NCBI GenBank assembly: GCA_016716085.1
Contig: JADJWY010000031.1
Coordinates: 1-64,000, forward strand
DNA: 64,000 nt
Direction: 5' to 3'
Source of the DNA: Hahellaceae bacterium
Lineage (GTDB): Bacteria; Pseudomonadota; Gammaproteobacteria; Pseudomonadales; Oleiphilaceae
Part shown: positions 59,577 through 64,000 of the stretch, one piece after another
How the letters are laid out: each line of letters begins with the position of its first letter
Position numbering within the stretch: the first letter of the stretch is position 1
The notes under the pieces: generated by a model
Told to the model about the DNA's origin: nothing
What the model saw: the letters and a program-made list of their open reading frames with translations, nothing else
The model's database searches: none
Program-made: the position numbers and the translations under genes

Positions 59577-62506
59577 TACTCAGGGTCCTGTCACTACTAG
59601 GCCTATGTTTCGTTGTACTTATCGGTGGCGTTTCGCCGGCCTTTGCTGACAAGGTGGGGGCATTTGTTAGGGATGATCCCGCTTCACAGATGGCGCATCT
59701 GGATCTCGCCTCGCTGCCTGACCGTGGCGAAGCAAAAACCTCCGCGTATATTCGGTACTGGGTCGAGGCGCGCGGGGCTGCGTCGGAAGCGTTAACCGTT
59801 GACACCTTGCCGATTGACTCACCTGGTTGGCGAACGCTGAAAGCTCCGTATCTTAACGCTGGGTTTAGAACAGAGATCTATTGGCTGGCCTTGCCTCTGC
59901 AGAATACATCGAAACGCCCCGTCTCTTTCATACTGGATGTCGGTTATGGACTGCTGGACAGTCTCGAATTAACGCTTATTCATGAAGAGACTGGCGCGCA
60001 GCAACGATTTACCGCCGGAGACAAGCGGCCCTACACGGAGCGCTCGGTCGACTATCCCAACTTTGCCTTTCCGCTCCAGCTTGAGCCACAGGCGACTTAT
60101 CAGGTTTATCTCAGGGTTGACACGACGTCATCCATGCAGGTGCCGGTTAACCTTTGGGACCCTGTGCAGTTTGCAGAGGTTCGATATAAAGAGGCGCTGT
60201 TCTTTGGGGTGTTGATCGGCATGATTCTGATCATGGCGGTTTATAACCTCTTTCTTTTTGTCGCCTTACGCGATTTGAGCTACCTGTATTTCAGTTTTTG
60301 TCTGACCGGCTACGTGCTGGTAGAGATGGTCCTGTCCTCAACCGCCTTTGCCTATCTGTGGCCCGAATCCGTCATCTGGAATGATCATGCGCTCGTCGTT
60401 TCGTCCAATTTGGCCCTGGCCGGACTGGCGATGTTTGCGATTCAATTTCTTAACATGAGAGCCGCTGCGCCACGTGGTTGGCGTCTGCTCATGATTCAAT
60501 GCGCTTTCTGTGTTGTGCTGGCCCTGCTGGCATTCACCCTGCCTTATCAGCGCATGATCATGTTGACAGCGGTCAACGTCGTCGCGGTGCCGATGACCGG
60601 GTATATCATCGGGATCATCCTGTGGAAGCGAGGATTTATTGCGGCGCGTTATTTCAGCATTGCATTTACCTGCTTCGTAGGCTCCTCTACGATTTTTGTG
60701 CTCAGTAAATTTGGCATCCTGCCACGTAACTTTTTTACAGAGTATTCCATCCATGTCGGAGCGGTTTCCGTGGTGGCCTTGCTGTCCTTTGCCCTGGCTG
60801 ATCGTGTTAACCGCGAGAAAGTCGAAAAAGAGAGTGCTCAGCAAAGCGCGATCGAGAACCTGGAAAAATACCGCCTGCTTTACGAAAACTCGCTGGAAGG
60901 TATGTTTCGCATTGATGAGAAGGGGCGCGTTCTGGCGGTTAACCCCGCGTTTGCCAAAACCATGGGTGTCAATTCTGAGGAGGAGTTGCTGGCCCAGGTT
61001 TCCTCGCTTGACGGTTTAGTACCTGCCGATTCACAGGCCAAGGCAACGATTCGCAAGGAGTTGGAGACGCAGGGGCATTTGTTTGGCTATGAAGTGCAAT
61101 GTCGGCGTCTGGATGGGTCGGAATTTTGGGCCGCTTTGTTTGCGCGTGTGCTGAGGCATCCTGCCACCAGGGAGTTCTTTGTCGAAGGATCACTTGTTGA
61201 TATCACTGAAAAGAAAATGAACGAGGAGCAGCTGCATTTTCTTGCCCGCCATGACCCGTTGACGCGCCTGCTCAATCGCACAGAAATGGAGCGCCGATTG
61301 AAAAGGGCGATAGCGCAGGCGCATGAGGGAAAAGCGCGGCATGTCTTTCTTTTTCTGGATCTTGATCAGTTCAAGGTTGTCAACGATACCTGTGGACACC
61401 GGGCGGGTGACGAGTTGCTGCGTCAGCTCGCCCATTTGTTTCAGCGGCATCTGCGAAGCCGGGATGCATTGGCGCGTCTGGGGGGCGACGAATTCGCCAT
61501 TTTGTTTGAACATTGCCGAGTGGATAACGCCGTTGAAATTGCTGAGGCGCTGCGCCAGGAGGTGACGGAGTACCGCTTCTGCTGGAACGAAAAAGTTTTC
61601 CGGGTAGGGGCCAGTATTGGCATTGTTGCGATTACGCCTGAGAGCAAGTCAATGGATGAAGTGTTGAGTCAGGCCGATATTGCCTGTTATGCGGCAAAAG
61701 ATGCCGGGCGCAATCAGGTCGTCGTTCATACGGAGGCCAGAGAAGATCTCAGTAAGCGGCAGAACGACATGGAGTTGGTAGTGATCCTGCGTGAAGCGAT
61801 CCGGGATAACCGTCTGTGTCTGCATTTTCAGCGTATTTTCCCCTGTGGGGAAAGTCGTGATGGCGGGGAGCGTCTGGAAGTGCTGGTGCGTCTTTCACAT
61901 GAGGGGGGAATTATGATGCCCGGTAGTTTTCTGCCGGTCGCTGAACGCTACAACCTGATTGTTGAGCTGGACTGTTGGGTGGTCGAGCATTGTCTCGCGT
62001 GGCTTGAGGCTAATCCTGAGCGCACCTTGCAGATGGCTCAGATCAACATCAACCTGAGTGGGCAGACGATCAGCAATGCTGACGCCATGGGGAGACTGCT
62101 AAAACTTTTAGACCGCAATAGCGGAGTGGCTGACAAAGTGTGCTTTGAAATTACTGAACATGCCGCCATCACGAACATGACGGAGACCTCACATTTTGTG
62201 AGAACCCTCAGAAGTCGGGGGATTCGCTTTTCACTGGATGATTTTGGCAGCGGCTTCTCATCCTACAGCCACCTGAAGCACCTGCCAGTCACCAGTCTTA
62301 AGATCGATGGAAGTTTTGTGCGCGATATCAATACCGACCCCTTCGATCTGGCAATGGTCAAATCCATCACCGATATTGCGCATACGATGGGGCTCGCGGT
62401 GGTAGCGGAATTTGTTGAGAATCAGGCCATTCTCGACACCCTGAATCAGCTGGGTATCGATTTTGTTCAGGGCTACCACCTGCATCAACCGGAGCCGCTG
62501 GTTTGA
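59558..62506 (+). CDS. 7TM sensor with PAS, GGDEF and EAL domains
   Basis: It has 982 residues from GTG 59558, overlapping the ODP-type gene by 19 bases; the start is chosen to keep the signal peptide LSLLGLCFVVLIGGVSPAFA. A periplasmic 7TMR-DISMED2-type sugar-binding-like domain (about 30-185) is followed by seven TM segments (about 200-395). PAS (about 430-550) leads to GGDEF (LARLGGDEFAILFEHC intact, near 640) and EAL with EVL for EAL (RLEVLVRLSHEGG). The other EAL residues are kept: INLSGQT, FEITEHAA, SLDDFGSGFSSYSHLKHLP and AEFVEN. Dual function or an inactive EAL sensor are both possible. Confidence 0.9.
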   Translation: MCDPRVVLRVLSLLGLCFVVLIGGVSPAFADKVGAFVRDDPASQMAHLDLASLPDRGEAKTSAYIRYWVEARGAASEALTVDTLPIDSPGWRTLKAPYLNAGFRTEIYWLALPLQNTSKRPVSFILDVGYGLLDSLELTLIHEETGAQQRFTAGDKRPYTERSVDYPNFAFPLQLEPQATYQVYLRVDTTSSMQVPVNLWDPVQFAEVRYKEALFFGVLIGMILIMAVYNLFLFVALRDLSYLYFSFCLTGYVLVEMVLSSTAFAYLWPESVIWNDHALVVSSNLALAGLAMFAIQFLNMRAAAPRGWRLLMIQCAFCVVLALLAFTLPYQRMIMLTAVNVVAVPMTGYIIGIILWKRGFIAARYFSIAFTCFVGSSTIFVLSKFGILPRNFFTEYSIHVGAVSVVALLSFALADRVNREKVEKESAQQSAIENLEKYRLLYENSLEGMFRIDEKGRVLAVNPAFAKTMGVNSEEELLAQVSSLDGLVPADSQAKATIRKELETQGHLFGYEVQCRRLDGSEFWAALFARVLRHPATREFFVEGSLVDITEKKMNEEQLHFLARHDPLTRLLNRTEMERRLKRAIAQAHEGKARHVFLFLDLDQFKVVNDTCGHRAGDELLRQLAHLFQRHLRSRDALARLGGDEFAILFEHCRVDNAVEIAEALRQEVTEYRFCWNEKVFRVGASIGIVAITPESKSMDEVLSQADIACYAAKDAGRNQVVVHTEAREDLSKRQNDMELVVILREAIRDNRLCLHFQRIFPCGESRDGGERLEVLVRLSHEGGIMMPGSFLPVAERYNLIVELDCWVVEHCLAWLEANPERTLQMAQININLSGQTISNADAMGRLLKLLDRNSGVADKVCFEITEHAAITNMTETSHFVRTLRSRGIRFSLDDFGSGFSSYSHLKHLPVTSLKIDGSFVRDINTDPFDLAMVKSITDIAHTMGLAVVAEFVENQAILDTLNQLGIDFVQGYHLHQPEPLV

Positions 62507-62526
62507 AAATACGAGAACTCGGCGAA

Positions 62527-63888
62527 TTACAATCCTTCCAGGTCTGACAGGCCCTGCAGTACATCGACCGACGCTTTCTCAACTTCGGCAATCTCAGCCA
62601 GCGCACCCGCGATATCGCCACGGTTGAATAGGTCTACCGCGCGTTTGCCGTGCTGATGCACTTCCTGATGGGGACGTACCAGGCTGCGGAAAATGTGATT
62701 TCGGGTGTAACGCTCATCGGTGACCTGATCATACCATTTGCCCAGCCGGCAGGAGTGATGATCGGACAGCTCGTCTGAACGCAGCCCCTCTTTACCCACG
62801 ACCATATTGGCAAGACGTTTTTTCCAGATAACATGGTCTGACTGAGCCAGCTTGATGACTTTGTCTTCAATGCTCAGTTCCGCCAGACGCGCAATCTGCG
62901 CACTGATTAGCTTTTCGATCCGATCCAGCGAATCCACCACACTCTCGATACTTTCCACGCCATCACTGGTACTGCTGGCAATTTCGGTAATGCCCCGTGC
63001 AACTTCGGCAGACGCTGAGGTTTGCTCAGTCAGCGTGCGGGCGATCTGCACGGTGTTTTCGGTTACGGCCGCATTGCGGGTCTGAATCGACGCCATCCTG
63101 TCCTTTAACTCACCCATAAATTTTTGACTGGACTGTACGGCTGCCGTGCTCTGATTCATCGACTGAATGATGTTTTCCATTTCCGCCTGCAGACGTTTTA
63201 CGATTTCTGCGATTTGTTTGGTGGCCTGGGTTGAGCGGGATGAAAGATTGCGAACTTCAGCCGCAACGACTGCGAATCCTCTGCCAGCTTCGCCTGCCCT
63301 TGCGGCTTCAACCGAGGCATTCAGTGATAGCAGATTCGTCTGGAAGGCAATCGCTTTGATGTCGTCAGCAATATTCTGTACCTGGCGGGTAAAACCTGAA
63401 AGTTCGTTTACTTTACTTACATTATCTGCGACCGAGGCCGACAGCTTGTCAAATTCCTGTATGGAGCGGTTGACGGTCGCCACCCCTTCTTGCGTCACAT
63501 GCTCAGCATCCCGGGCCTCCTGGCTGATGCTTTCCCCATAGCGACGAATTTCCATGACCGAGGCCTGCATTTCTTCTGCCGCCGCAGCGATAGAGTGCGC
63601 GCGATCATCCACAATACGCAGGTTATAGAATAGATTGGCCGACAGGATGGCGGTTTCGTTGGCTTGTATACTCAGCTTGACCACCCGATCCATTTCCTCT
63701 GTCGCCCGTTCCCGAAGCTTCGTGTAAAGGCGGTTCAGCGCCTCAGTAATGGCGCCACTCCCTTGCGGCTGATCCAGGTAATTGCCCGCGATGAGTTGCT
63801 CTACCGCGGCAAGAATCACGGCCTCAGTCAGATGGCCTGTATCAACCTGCTCATTCGGAGTTAGCATCTCAGAAGGGGTAGACTGCAC
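62527..63888 (-). CDS. Soluble chemoreceptor with CZB zinc-binding domain
   Basis: Methyl-accepting proteins relay signals to CheA. It has 453 residues from GTG 63888 (AAGAGG site), with ATG 63867 as alternative. It has no TM or periplasmic domain. A coiled-coil signalling region (about 60-340) has an intact tip AFQTNLLSLNASVEAARAGE, AGRGFAVVAAEVRNLSSRS. The C-terminal CZB domain (about 345-440) has HHSCRLGKWYDQVTDERYTR and RPHQEVHQHG, giving the His/Cys zinc set that in some receptors senses hypochlorite or zinc. It is convergent with the 7TM c-di-GMP gene, 20 bases apart. Confidence 0.92.
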   Translation of the reverse strand: MQSTPSEMLTPNEQVDTGHLTEAVILAAVEQLIAGNYLDQPQGSGAITEALNRLYTKLRERATEEMDRVVKLSIQANETAILSANLFYNLRIVDDRAHSIAAAAEEMQASVMEIRRYGESISQEARDAEHVTQEGVATVNRSIQEFDKLSASVADNVSKVNELSGFTRQVQNIADDIKAIAFQTNLLSLNASVEAARAGEAGRGFAVVAAEVRNLSSRSTQATKQIAEIVKRLQAEMENIIQSMNQSTAAVQSSQKFMGELKDRMASIQTRNAAVTENTVQIARTLTEQTSASAEVARGITEIASSTSDGVESIESVVDSLDRIEKLISAQIARLAELSIEDKVIKLAQSDHVIWKKRLANMVVGKEGLRSDELSDHHSCRLGKWYDQVTDERYTRNHIFRSLVRPHQEVHQHGKRAVDLFNRGDIAGALAEIAEVEKASVDVLQGLSDLEGL

Positions 63889-64000
63889 GATGGAAACCTC
63901 TTGAGGTGGAAGGGGCTAAAAGTGAGAGTATAGACTATCTATTCACGGTCATCAGGACAGGCGTTTGATGAGGTTGGACACGTTTTCTAACACAACCCGG

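Noticed and set aside
1..64000. CRISPR arrays or defence gene clusters
   Set aside because: No regularly spaced repeats of 25-40 bases and no cas-, restriction- or toxin-antitoxin-like proteins were recognised.
63889..64000. Flagellar (sigma-28) promoter for the CZB chemoreceptor
   Set aside because: No TAAA-N15-GCCGATAA match. Only a TATACT hexamer at 63927-63932 on the minus strand with a poor -35, so no call is made.

Overview
The window looks like a chromosomal segment of a free-living gammaproteobacterium, probably of the Pseudomonadales/Oceanospirillales type. The evidence is gene order. The run smpB, ratA, rnfH, bamE, fur, recN, grpE, dnaK, dnaJ, dapB, carA, carB, greA, yhbY, rlmE, ftsH, folP, glmM, tpiA, secG, tRNA-Leu, rimP, nusA, infB, rbfA, truB, rpsO, pnp is the order known from Pseudomonas. 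The tmRNA tag reads ANDETYALAA. A wax-ester-synthase-type acyltransferase, an NSS-family transporter between smpB and ratA, and many c-di-GMP proteins fit a marine or environmental member. The species cannot be named from sequence alone.

Layout. (1) 1-3394: a mobile-element remnant against the 3' end of ssrA. A P4-type tyrosine integrase is followed leftwards by a DUF6387-like gene, an AlpA-type regulator and small unknown genes, nearly all broken by single-base indels. (2) 3395-8871: ssrA, a WS/DGAT-type acyltransferase, smpB, an NSS transporter, ratA, rnfH, bamE and fur. Acyltransferase, transporter and fur also carry one-base frameshifts. (3) 8889-35712: a dense, intact housekeeping block covering DNA repair (recN), heat shock (grpE-dnaK-dnaJ with sigma-32-like promoters), lysine and carbamoyl-phosphate synthesis, RNA and ribosome maturation, membrane proteolysis, folate/cell wall/glycolysis, and the rimP-nusA-infB-rbfA-truB-rpsO-pnp translation/RNA operon. 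(4) 35805-45195: a branched-chain amino acid ABC transporter (livK-H-M-G-F), a Lon-type protease with its own sigma-32-like promoter, a thioredoxin-TPR protein, a PilZ protein and a secreted unknown. (5) 45341-50567: pdhR-aceE-aceF with two palindromic PdhR-type operators. (6) 50697-63888: a signalling region. It holds a Sel1-repeat protein; a tightly overlapping trio of response regulator (frameshifted), CheC-type phosphatase and PAS-GGDEF-EAL protein; a QEGLA/MATCAP-type peptidase and RmuC; then a soluble protein with two degenerate chemoreceptor-tip motifs, a stand-alone ODP-type di-iron protein, a 7TM-PAS-GGDEF-EAL protein, and a soluble CZB chemoreceptor.

The most novel-looking piece is 58132-63888. 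An oxygen/iron-sensing-type di-iron protein sits between a chemoreceptor-tip-like adaptor and a membrane c-di-GMP enzyme whose start overlaps its stop codon. This suggests an unrecognised route from a redox or oxygen signal to c-di-GMP.

A caution: about 13 or more single-base frameshifts lie in the first 8.9 kb and only one was found in the remaining 55 kb. They fall in or beside short homopolymer runs and include fur. Sequence or assembly error is therefore a serious alternative to real gene decay at the left end.
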